Of a DNA stretch of 59,139 nt, positions 52,702 to 59,139 are shown piece by piece. The notes under the pieces are model-generated. The model was not told the DNA's origin and ran no database searches. It worked only from the letters and a program-made list of their open reading frames with translations. This DNA is from Phycisphaerae bacterium (lineage in GTDB: Bacteria; Planctomycetota; Phycisphaerae; Sedimentisphaerales; Anaerobacaceae). The position numbers and the translations under genes are program-made. How positions within the stretch are numbered: position 1 is the first letter of the stretch; each line of letters begins with the position of its first letter. Location of the stretch: assembly GCA_030601845.1 (NCBI GenBank), contig JAUWAY010000012.1:1-59139 (forward strand). The letters run 5' to 3'.

Positions 52702-53883
52702 TTAAGCCGAGTCACTCAGAACACCATCAAGAATATCAATCGCCTGGTCGATCTGGCTTTCGGTAACAATCATTGGCGGCATAAACCGCAGCACACTCTC
52801 ACAGGTGCAATTTATCCGCAGCCTATTCTCTAAACATTTATCCACTATTTCGACCCCGGAGCTTCTTAATTGAACGCCAATCATCAAGCCGATACCCCGG
52901 ATATGGTCGATAACGAAATGCTTTTGCTTTAGCTGCTCAAGTTTCTCTCTGGTATATTCGCCAAGTTTAGTCGCATTTTCCAGGAGCTTATTCTCTTCTA
53001 TCGCCTCAATAACCGCAACACCCGCTGCACAGGCCAGTGCATTTCCACCGAAAGTCGAGGCATGTTTGCCCGGCACCAGCGAGGCCGCGACTTCCTCTTT
53101 CGCCATCATAGCGCCTATTGCCACACCGCCGCCTAATGCCTTTGCCATAGTCATAATATCCGGCTCGACTCCGAAATGCTGGTATCCGAACCATTTGCCG
53201 GTTCTGCCCATCCCGGTTTGCACCTCATCGAAAATCACAACCGCCCCGTTCTTATCACAAAGCTCGCGTATCGCCTGCAAATATTCGGCAGTCGCAACGT
53301 TTATGCCACCCTCGCCCTGAATTGGCTCGACCAAAACCGCCGCAACCTCATCGCTAAAAGCTGATTCGAGCGCGGCGATATCGTTGAACGGCACATAAAC
53401 AAATCCCGGCAACAGCGGCAGAAAACCCTCGTGGTATTTCGGCTGAGCGGTCGCTGCCACGGTGGCAAACGTCCGGCCGTGAAAGCTGCCCTCGGCGGTG
53501 ATGAATTTATATTTTTCACCCGAGGTATGCAGCCGCGCAAGTTTCAACGCTGCCTCATTGGCCTCGGCGCCGCTGTTGCAGAAAAAGCACTTACCGCCGA
53601 ACGCTCGCTCGCTCAGCAGCTTTGCCAATTTGCCCTGCGGCTCGGAATAGAACGTGTTATCGATATGCAAAAGCTCACCCGCCTGCTTGCGTAGCGCCTC
53701 AACTACCTTCGGATGACAGTGCCCTATCCCGCTGACCGCCCAGCCGGGAAACATATCCAGTATCTTGTTGCCGTCGGCATCATATAAATAACAGCCCTCG
53801 CCCTTAACGATAACTCGCGGCAGCCGGCCGTAATTGGCAATAACAAACTTGTCAAACAAATCAATAGTCTCCTTCGTCGTCAT
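52702..53883 (-). CDS. argD: acetylornithine aminotransferase
   Basis: It converts N-acetylglutamate semialdehyde to acetylornithine with glutamate. It shows GWAVSGIGHCHPKVVEALRK, FFCNSGAEANEAALKLAR, GSFHGRTFATVAATAQPKYH, VIFDEVQTGMGRTGKWFGY and PGKHASTFGGNALACAAG with the PLP lysine. The 393-residue length is typical. It is downstream of argB (gap 77 bases with a TCATTGCGAG palindrome) and upstream of the inserted GxxExxY and HEPN genes. Confidence 0.95.
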   Translation of the reverse strand: MTTKETIDLFDKFVIANYGRLPRVIVKGEGCYLYDADGNKILDMFPGWAVSGIGHCHPKVVEALRKQAGELLHIDNTFYSEPQGKLAKLLSERAFGGKCFFCNSGAEANEAALKLARLHTSGEKYKFITAEGSFHGRTFATVAATAQPKYHEGFLPLLPGFVYVPFNDIAALESAFSDEVAAVLVEPIQGEGGINVATAEYLQAIRELCDKNGAVVIFDEVQTGMGRTGKWFGYQHFGVEPDIMTMAKALGGGVAIGAMMAKEEVAASLVPGKHASTFGGNALACAAGVAVIEAIEENKLLENATKLGEYTREKLEQLKQKHFVIDHIRGIGLMIGVQLRSSGVEIVDKCLENRLRINCTCESVLRFMPPMIVTESQIDQAIDILDGVLSDSA

Positions 53884-53960
53884 AATTCGTATCTCGCGTT
53901 TCTGTCATTGCGAGCCCGCCACAGGCGGGCGTGGCAATCTCAATTCTAAATTCTACATTC
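53884..53960. repeat. TCATTGCGAG palindrome and ATTCTAAATTCTACATTC array between argB and argD
   Basis: TGTCATTGCGAGCCCGCCAC and AGGCGGGCGTGGCAATCTC form a hairpin (CCCGCC-ACA-GGCGGG), followed by AATTCTAAATTCTACATTCT words. Confidence 0.7.
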
Positions 53961-54839
53961 TCAATTCTTAATTATCTGCGTTCCTATCCCCTTGTCGGTA
54001 TAGATTTCCAGTAACAGCGAATGAGCGATTCTGCCGTCGATAATATGTGCCTTTCTGACGCCCGCGTCCAGCGCCGTCAAACAGGCCTCGACCTTCGGCA
54101 GCATTGCATCGGTAATTATCGATGTGTCAATCATATCCTTAATCTGCGCCTCGTTCAAGCTCGATACCAGGCTGTCCGGGTCGCCGACGTCGGTTCGTAT
54201 CCCGTGCGTGTCACTTACAACAACCAGCTTCTCGGCCCCGACCTCTGCAGCCACTTTGCCGGCTGCACTGTCGGCATTGACATTCAACTTCCCGCCGACC
54301 TTTGCCTGAGCCAGAGGCGCAATAACCGGTATAGTGCCATCGGCGCAGAGCGTCTTTAACATCTGCGCATTTACATCGACAACCTGCCCGACTAATCCAA
54401 GGTCAAGTTTTCGACCGTCCTCGCCCTCTAAACGCAGGGTCTCCGCAAACAATGCACAACTGCCCAGCGAATGCAGCCCCATCGCCTCACAGCCCAATTC
54501 TGTAAGTGTTTTGCAGATGCCGGCATTGACTTTGTGTACAAGCGTATGCTCTGCTATTGTCAGCGTCCGCTCGTCGGTATAGCGCCGGCCCTGCACCCAG
54601 ACCGGCTCAAGACCCGCCTCGTTCATTGCCTTTGTAATGGCCTTTCCGCCGCCGTGGACGATAATCGGCTGCATCCCGACAGTTGCCATAAAGGCAATAT
54701 CGGTTAGTAGTTTCCTTTGCAGGGAAGTATCATCGAGGACGCTGCCGCCGAGTTTGACGACCACAATTCGGCCGCGAAACCGCCGGATATACTCCATCGC
54801 CTCAATCAACGCACCTGCTTTGGCAATTGCTTCTTCCAC
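53961..54839 (-). CDS. argB: acetylglutamate kinase
   Basis: It phosphorylates N-acetylglutamate. It shows VVVKLGGSVLDDTSLQRKLL, MQPIIVHGGGKAITKAMNE, YTDERTLTIAEHTLVHKVNA, KLNVNADSAAGKVAAEVGAE and ITDAMLPKVEACLTALDAGV. All nucleotide and substrate motifs are present in 292 residues. It is the first of the arg genes on this strand. Whether feedback by arginine applies cannot be judged, since the N-terminal helix is short (MEEAIAKAGALIEAMEY). Confidence 0.95.
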   Translation of the reverse strand: MEEAIAKAGALIEAMEYIRRFRGRIVVVKLGGSVLDDTSLQRKLLTDIAFMATVGMQPIIVHGGGKAITKAMNEAGLEPVWVQGRRYTDERTLTIAEHTLVHKVNAGICKTLTELGCEAMGLHSLGSCALFAETLRLEGEDGRKLDLGLVGQVVDVNAQMLKTLCADGTIPVIAPLAQAKVGGKLNVNADSAAGKVAAEVGAEKLVVVSDTHGIRTDVGDPDSLVSSLNEAQIKDMIDTSIITDAMLPKVEACLTALDAGVRKAHIIDGRIAHSLLLEIYTDKGIGTQIIKN

Positions 54840-54929
54840 TGTGTAATTCCTGTAAATGGTAATTAAACAAAGGAATGAGTGTATGAATGCTGCGTCCGTG
54901 CGTCAAGCCAAATTTGCTGTTAGTAGGCG

Positions 54930-55379
54930 TTAAAACAGCCGGGAGCTATCGAGCAGGAAGGTTACCGGCCCGTCGTTCGTGCTGCTTACTTGCATATACT
55001 CGCCAAAGGCGCCCTTTTCAACGGAAACGCCCTGCTCGGTAGTTAAATCAATCACTTTTTCGTAAAGCTGCTGTGCAACTGCCGGCTCCGCTGCAGCGTC
55101 AAAACTCGGCCGACGCCCTTTTCGGCAGTCGCCGTGAAGAGTAAAATTGCTGACCAAAAGAATTGACCCTCCCACATCGAGCACGCTTCGATTCATCTTT
55201 CCGGCCTCGTCCGCAAAGATACGCAGGTTCACCAGCTTGTCAGCCATAAACTGGGCGTCTTTCACAGTGTCTTCTTTGCTGACGCTGAGGTAAACAAGCA
55301 ATCCTTTATCGATTTGACCGATGGTTCGGTCTTCAACTTCGACCTTGGCCTGCAAAACCCGCTGCACAACCGCCCGCAT
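54930..55379 (-). CDS. dtd: D-aminoacyl-tRNA deacylase
   Basis: DTD removes D-amino acids wrongly attached to tRNA. It shows MRAVVQRVLQAKVEVEDRTI at the start, GLLVYLSVSKEDTVKDAQFM, LLVSNFTLHGDCRKGRRPSF (variant of the S-Q-F-T-L active-site motif, with Asn for Gln) and NDGPVTFLLDSSRLF at the end. The 149-residue length is exact for the family. It lies 90 bases upstream of argB. Confidence 0.94.
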   Translation of the reverse strand: MRAVVQRVLQAKVEVEDRTIGQIDKGLLVYLSVSKEDTVKDAQFMADKLVNLRIFADEAGKMNRSVLDVGGSILLVSNFTLHGDCRKGRRPSFDAAAEPAVAQQLYEKVIDLTTEQGVSVEKGAFGEYMQVSSTNDGPVTFLLDSSRLF

Positions 55380-55515
55380 ATTTATCCTTTTTTGTTATGC
55401 CTCGTGTGTAATATGGAAGTGAGCTTACGTTTAATTATTGAGACGACTAATCACCCTCGCAGGTACAGCTTTAGCATTACCTGTTAGAGGCCGGGGGCTG
55501 ATAACTGTGCAGATT

Positions 55516-56187
55516 TTAGTAGTCCTCATCCTCGTCATACTCCTCTTCTTCTGCACCTCTTCCGGTCGGCTGCCTTCTGCTGCGCTTTTGTTCTTCCAGC
55601 GCCCTTCGTCGCTCACGCAGAATTGTGCTTCTGCTTGGTCCTCTATACCTGGTGGGCCTTTGCTTGCTGATGCCTGTTTCCTCCCCTTCCTCTTGCATCT
55701 TCTTAATCATTTTCTCGAACCGTTCCTGCCTGCTTGCCAACAGACGGTCTATTGCCGCTGTTGTCATTACCGCTTCCTCTTTAACAGCAAGCTCTCGCAG
55801 AAAACCAAGCTCCGCTGCCACCTGGCTTTGTACAGCCTTTGCCAGGGTCACTTTGTTCTCAGTTGTCCCCTCCATCCACTCACGCGCCTCTCTTTGACTT
55901 TCATAGTTTAGACGCTGTATCGCCTTCTTCAGCCCTTCAAATCCCTTGATTGCGTTCGGCTCAGCAACTGCATTCGGCTCAGCAACTGCATTTGGCTCAG
56001 CAACCGCATTCGGTTCGGCAATCGAGTTTACATCGGCGGTACCTCCAAGTGCCGGAATCAGCATTCGCATTATATCCGCCATAGCCCCGGCTGGTTGAGA
56101 ATTCGCGTCTTCTGCCCCGGCCAAAACAGCAGCCAGGCCAAAAAACACTATCAGCAAAACCAATATTGTAATAATTAGACGCTTCAC
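55516..56187 (-). CDS. exported protein with AEPNAV tandem repeat
   Basis: The signal or anchor segment (IITILVLLIVFFGLAAVLAG) is followed by four to five copies of AEPNAV encoded by an 18-base tandem repeat (about 55948-56031). A helical middle (LKKAIQRLNYESQREAREWM, LLASRQERFEKMIKKMQEEG) leads to an arginine-rich tail with an acidic end (RGAEEEEYDEDEDY). I recognise no family. The repeat probably forms a flexible linker, and its copy number may vary between strains. Confidence 0.7.
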   Translation of the reverse strand: MKRLIITILVLLIVFFGLAAVLAGAEDANSQPAGAMADIMRMLIPALGGTADVNSIAEPNAVAEPNAVAEPNAVAEPNAIKGFEGLKKAIQRLNYESQREAREWMEGTTENKVTLAKAVQSQVAAELGFLRELAVKEEAVMTTAAIDRLLASRQERFEKMIKKMQEEGEETGISKQRPTRYRGPSRSTILRERRRALEEQKRSRRQPTGRGAEEEEYDEDEDY

Positions 56188-56374
56188 AATATCACCTCCA
56201 AAACAGTAATAACGTTAATCAAAACTAATCAACGGCCTTAACCGGCCGCAATAGAGCGGGTTATTTGGATAGGCTCTTAATACTTATACACAATTATACA
56301 CCATTATTACAAGCAAAGCGTAGCAATCTCAACCACAATAGTAAATAGTCAATAGTAAATAATAAATTGTTTAG

Positions 56375-56432
56375 CCCCTTGCATTGCAAGGGGTTTCTTG
56401 TTATACTGTTAGCCCCCTGCACTGCAGGGGGC
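56375..56432. repeat. two tandem AGCCCC...GGGG hairpins
   Basis: CCCCTTGCA T TGCAAGGGG at 56375-56393 and GCCCCCTGCA C TGCAGGGGGC at 56412-56432 are each followed by TTCTT. They look like terminators or tandem copies of one palindrome. Confidence 0.7.
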
Positions 56433-56590
56433 TTCTTTGTTTGTCGGAGGTTTCTTTTCATTCGCACGCTGGGACCCAGATTATCCGTGAGGACCCGGCA
56501 ATCTCAACCCCCTAAACGCTATCTTTTGTGCTGAGCAAACCTGTCCTGCTTGTCCTCCGAAGCATCCGCGAAGGAGGGAGCGAAGTCGAA

Positions 56591-56635
56591 GGAGCGGGAA
56601 CCCAGCCGTCCCTCGTCCTTCGTCCCTCATCCATC
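56591..56635. repeat. direct repeat, left copy, flanking the TIGR04255 cassette
   Basis: GGAGCGGGAACCCAGCCGTC continuing to TTCGTCCCTCATCCATC. The right copy is at 58904-58941, with a seven-base difference in length and nearly identical ends. Confidence 0.8.
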
Positions 56636-56802
56636 ATCTACCGTCCGTCCTCTGTCTTCTGTCTCGACTCACCATTCACAAGTCAAACAACGACAACTCT
56701 CTCGCACCTTGTCCCCGCATTCCGTAGGCGGGGATCCAAATCCGTCCTGGCGAGGCACCAAAACCGCAATTCCCGCCTATAATAAAAAAATTATTAAAAA
56801 AG

Positions 56803-56830
56803 TTGACAAAAATTCTTATTTTACGATAAT
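56803..56830 (+). promoter_or_regulatory. sigma-70-type promoter of the TIGR04255 cassette
   Basis: TTGACA at 56803-56808 and GATAAT at 56825-56830 with a 16-base spacer in very AT-rich DNA. It lies 105 bases before the first gene of the cassette. Confidence 0.6.
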
Positions 56831-56934
56831 AGTAAAAACTCAAAGTGATATTTTTCGTATTTTTAGTAGATCCCTAAGTAGTTCAGTGGCAAACTAAGCA
56901 TCAGCTAATATAAACTCAAAATGGTATTCTAGCC

Positions 56935-57768
56935 ATGACACAAAAAAAGGGCAGATTGCCTGAATACGACGAACCGCCGGTAACTGAGGTTGTTATTGGC
57001 GTTCAATTTAATGCTCTGGCAGCATTTACTGCGGTTCATCCTGGCCTTTATTGGCAAAGAGTAAGAGACAAATACCCAAAGTGCTCGGTCCAACCGCCTT
57101 TAGGCCCGACATTGGAGTTTTTTGGTGGCGAGAAACCTCCGACGATCAAGCCACAACTCTCACAGATTCCACCGGTACCTAGGTGTTGGTTTCTAGATGA
57201 TTCGGAGAACCGACTAGTCCAGATCCAACCGGAGCGCTTCCTTCACAACTGGAAGAAAGTTACTGGTGAGGAAGACTATCCTCGTTATAAAAGCATCTGT
57301 AAAGACTTCATGAACTTATGGAGAGATTTTCTTGACTTCGTAAAAGCTGAGGGGCTTGGTCAAGTAGAGCCCAACCAATGGGAAGTCACTTACGTTAATC
57401 ATATACTTCAAAATAGTGGTTGGACCTCGATGAATGATTTGTCTAATCTCTTCCCATCTTGGTCAGGAAAATCATCTGAGGGATATCTTCCCATTCCCGA
57501 GAACATCGTTTTTAACGTTACATACGCCTTTCCAGAAAAATTCGGCCGCCTCCATATCTCCCTTGGATCAGCTTATAAAATGCCGGATTCTACAAAGCTT
57601 CTCCGGCTAAACCTGACCGCTAGAGGTAGACTCGAGTCCTCTGATATTGAAACTCTGTTGGCCTCTCTTAATCAAGGTCACGAGTGGATCGTTAGGGGCT
57701 TCACCGACTTTACAAGCTCTGAAGCTCACAAAATGTGGAAACGTAAGGATGAGGCAAACTATGTATGA
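56935..57768 (+). CDS. TIGR04255 family protein
   Basis: The 277 residues match the sporadically distributed TIGR04255 family. The typical start is YDEPPVTEVVIGVQFNALAA, and a middle WFLDDSENRLVQIQPERFLH and VTYVNHILQNSGW follow. The end has LNQGHEWIVRGFTDFTSSEA. No catalytic motif, membrane segment or signal is visible. The family has no known function. Its stop overlaps the start of the next gene, so the two are co-translated. The base composition is AT-richer than in neighbouring housekeeping genes, and direct repeats flank the cassette. Confidence 0.8.
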   Translation: MTQKKGRLPEYDEPPVTEVVIGVQFNALAAFTAVHPGLYWQRVRDKYPKCSVQPPLGPTLEFFGGEKPPTIKPQLSQIPPVPRCWFLDDSENRLVQIQPERFLHNWKKVTGEEDYPRYKSICKDFMNLWRDFLDFVKAEGLGQVEPNQWEVTYVNHILQNSGWTSMNDLSNLFPSWSGKSSEGYLPIPENIVFNVTYAFPEKFGRLHISLGSAYKMPDSTKLLRLNLTARGRLESSDIETLLASLNQGHEWIVRGFTDFTSSEAHKMWKRKDEANYV

Positions 57769-58324
57769 TCAGACAATGACATTGTCAGATAAACATTGTC
57801 GCACCCCAACTATAGGAACTCTTTCGGGCGCCGCTCTTTTAGGCTCTCTAAAAGAAATAATTCAACTTTTTTGGGAAGAACGCACGATTACCTATCGCCA
57901 TCCTTGGCCCGAATCCAAAACAGACCCTACTTATGAGTCAGATCAGATAGTAGTTGCCATTGAGCCGAAGTGGTTGGCTAAGGCTAAATACGACTTAGAT
58001 AGAATCATGGCTTTACCTGAAAACTGGGACTCTTATGGAAGCCCATCTATTCCCGAAGTATTGTATAAGAATGCCGAAAACTTCTTAAGAAGCCTCGAAG
58101 TTGAAAATATTGAAGCACCTTTTGTAGCACCGGTCTCGGGGGGTGGGATACAATTTGAGTGGCAAAATAAGGCCCGTGAATTAGAGATAGAATTCGTCCA
58201 ATCCAATGTTTTCGGTTATCTCAAGATAATTGGTGATGAACCTATTGACGAAGGACAATTCTCTGTGCGAGACTATAATTCAGCACGCCTACTAATCAAA
58301 TGGCTTAAGACGGGCCAGTCCTAA
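57761..58324 (+). CDS. TIGR04255-associated hypothetical protein (LPENWDSYG motif)
   Basis: ATG 57761 overlaps the preceding stop and gives 187 residues. The centre reads MALPENWDSYGSPSIPEVLY, a GWDGYGA-like motif that I have seen in other small hypothetical proteins paired with TIGR04255 genes. The C-terminal half is an even mix of beta and helix (GGGIQFEWQNKARELEIEF). No enzyme motif is seen. The longer in-frame extension to 57647 overlaps the TIGR04255 gene in another frame and is not used. It probably forms a complex with the upstream protein. Confidence 0.75.
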   Translation: MYDQTMTLSDKHCRTPTIGTLSGAALLGSLKEIIQLFWEERTITYRHPWPESKTDPTYESDQIVVAIEPKWLAKAKYDLDRIMALPENWDSYGSPSIPEVLYKNAENFLRSLEVENIEAPFVAPVSGGGIQFEWQNKARELEIEFVQSNVFGYLKIIGDEPIDEGQFSVRDYNSARLLIKWLKTGQS

Positions 58325-58347
58325 TGTTGCTTTAGAATCTACAGGTT

Positions 58348-58734
58348 ATGAGTGTAAAAAGAAAAAGCCCTACCCACTACAAAGAACAATTTGTTGATGA
58401 AGGTGAGTCTCTGTGGCGAGGAATCTGTGGATTTCAAATCAAGAAAAAGCTTGATGGTTCATACCGTCCCTCATCCGGCGCTTTTAAGAGCACGGATCTT
58501 TCAGTAGACATCGCATCCAAAACAACTCCTGAAAAATCGATTAGAAACTTTGCGGCGTTATCAGGTTTTCTTGCTGCAGTAGCAATAAGACTCGGATATC
58601 CGGTCGTCGAAGCTCCGGTGGAAGACAACGATGCCCATGCATTAGTCAAGGGCAAAATCACAAAAGGACATGCCCGTAAAATTGCTAATGCTTCTGAATG
58701 GGTTGTGGGCCCAAAACTCGAAACCGGAAACTGA
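58348..58734 (+). CDS. small hypothetical protein of the TIGR04255 cassette
   Basis: A 128-residue basic protein: KRKSPTHYKEQFVDEGESLW at the start, ALSGFLAAVAIRLGYPVVEA in the middle and ALVKGKITKGHARKIANASE near the end. No family is recognised. It follows the previous gene by 23 bases on the same strand with no promoter between, so the three genes form one transcript. It could be a regulator or an effector; nothing in the sequence decides. Confidence 0.7.
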   Translation: MSVKRKSPTHYKEQFVDEGESLWRGICGFQIKKKLDGSYRPSSGAFKSTDLSVDIASKTTPEKSIRNFAALSGFLAAVAIRLGYPVVEAPVEDNDAHALVKGKITKGHARKIANASEWVVGPKLETGN

Positions 58735-59139
58735 AGACAGTGTCTATATTCTATCCTACTTAATTGACACTATCCACCGCCAAATTCACACCAACACTAG
58801 GAGTTCATACAGGCTTGCTTCCACTTTTCACGCCACACACTACCCAAAACCACAATTTTCGTCAAATCTTATTCCCGCGAAGCTTGTCCTCGACTCCCAT
58901 CGGGGAGCGGGAACCCACCCGTCCTTCGTCCCTCATCCATCGTCAATCTGCCTCTTACAAACTGATATCCTAATTCCTGGTATCCTGCACCCTGATTTCC
59001 TGATATCCAGATATCCTAATTTCCGTCCTCTGCCTTCCGACATGCGATTTGCCATTTGCAATTCGCGACATGCGAAATGCCGTCCTCCGTCTTCAGTCAG
59101 CTTCACAAATGGGGGCCCGTCTTATCGGGAACCCGGTGG
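58735..59139. other. repeat-filled gap to the right edge
   Basis: It contains the right copy of the cassette-flanking direct repeat (58904-58941), arrays of GATATCCTAATTCCTGG words near 58965-59025, GACATGCGATTTGCC/GACATGCGAAATGCC near 59039-59081 and a CCCG/CGGG palindrome at the end. No gene is seen. Confidence 0.65.
58904..58941. repeat. direct repeat, right copy, flanking the TIGR04255 cassette
   Basis: GGAGCGGGAACCCACCCGTC continuing to TTCGTCCCTCATCCATC, in the same orientation as 56591-56635. Confidence 0.8.

Larger units (their letters stand above)
56188..56934. other. intergenic gap upstream of the TIGR04255 cassette
   Basis: It contains two hairpins at 56375-56432, a copy of the cassette-flanking direct repeat (56591-56635), GTCCTCTGTCTTCTGTC words near 56645 and a promoter at 56803-56830. 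No gene is seen. Confidence 0.6.

Overview
The window looks like a chromosomal stretch of an anaerobic Planctomycetota bacterium, most likely of the Phycisphaerae/Sedimentisphaerales type. This is an inference from gene content, not a phylogeny. It rests on two PEP-CTERM exported proteins, dockerin-like VDFEDFALLANQWL tails, a SUMF1-type protein, a gene beginning MATEAQILANRRNAQKSTG (a start I associate with planctomycete repeat genes), secreted glycosidase and phosphatase/sulfotransferase-like proteins, a formate dehydrogenase with its own molybdenum-cofactor genes, and a citrate synthase that resembles the anaerobic Re type.

Layout. 1-4.1 kb: the 3' part of a SUMF1-domain protein, phosphofructokinase and FolC. 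4.3-15.4 kb: one coherent + strand locus. It encodes a formate dehydrogenase (a 73-residue NuoE-like stub, a NuoF-like subunit and a five-cluster FdhA), a small Cys-rich protein, a TiaS-like protein, a membrane protein, a MobB-like/MobA fusion, MoeA, a short MoaA, MoaC, a MOSC protein, Mog and a DUF3786 protein. Most junctions overlap or are very tight, so the locus probably makes and matures one molybdo-enzyme. 15.5-20.8 kb: tRNA-Val, a lipoyl-less E2 acyltransferase domain, a GH51 arabinofuranosidase lipoprotein, and an exported ASST-like/PhoD-like pair on the minus strand. 20.8-25.5 kb: repeats, a membrane protein, a decayed coiled-coil/Fn3 gene, ParA and NusB. 25.5-33 kb: RibH, a TPR protein, tRNA-Leu, the citrate synthase-like enzyme, and GuaB-GuaA behind a good sigma-70-type promoter. 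33-38.3 kb: a PAP2 lipoprotein, then MlaC, an HpnN-like RND protein and MlaA, a compact lipid-transport set. 38.5-47.8 kb: an aminotransferase, two PEP-CTERM proteins, a YkgJ-like protein, GroES, a small antitoxin-like pair, TopA and RdgB. 47.8-58.7 kb: a type II restriction-modification pair, the arginine genes argB-argD-argF with a HEPN protein and a GxxExxY protein lodged between argD and argF, Dtd, an exported repeat protein, and a three-gene TIGR04255 cassette bracketed by direct repeats.

The most unusual feature is at DNA level. GC-rich palindromes of several families, and arrays of degenerate 7-11 nt words often followed by their own inverse complement, occupy many intergenic gaps. They also sit in frame inside at least ten otherwise intact genes (TiaS-like, membrane protein, MobB-MobA, Mog, ParA, TPR, RND, ArgF, and the 5' ends of GuaA, PAP2 and HEPN). 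One family, CCCCGTTAGA...TCTAACGGGG, occurs three times, twice inside genes. This resembles the palindromic elements of Rickettsia in behaviour, but I do not recognise the sequences.

All product calls come from reading motifs; no database search was possible.
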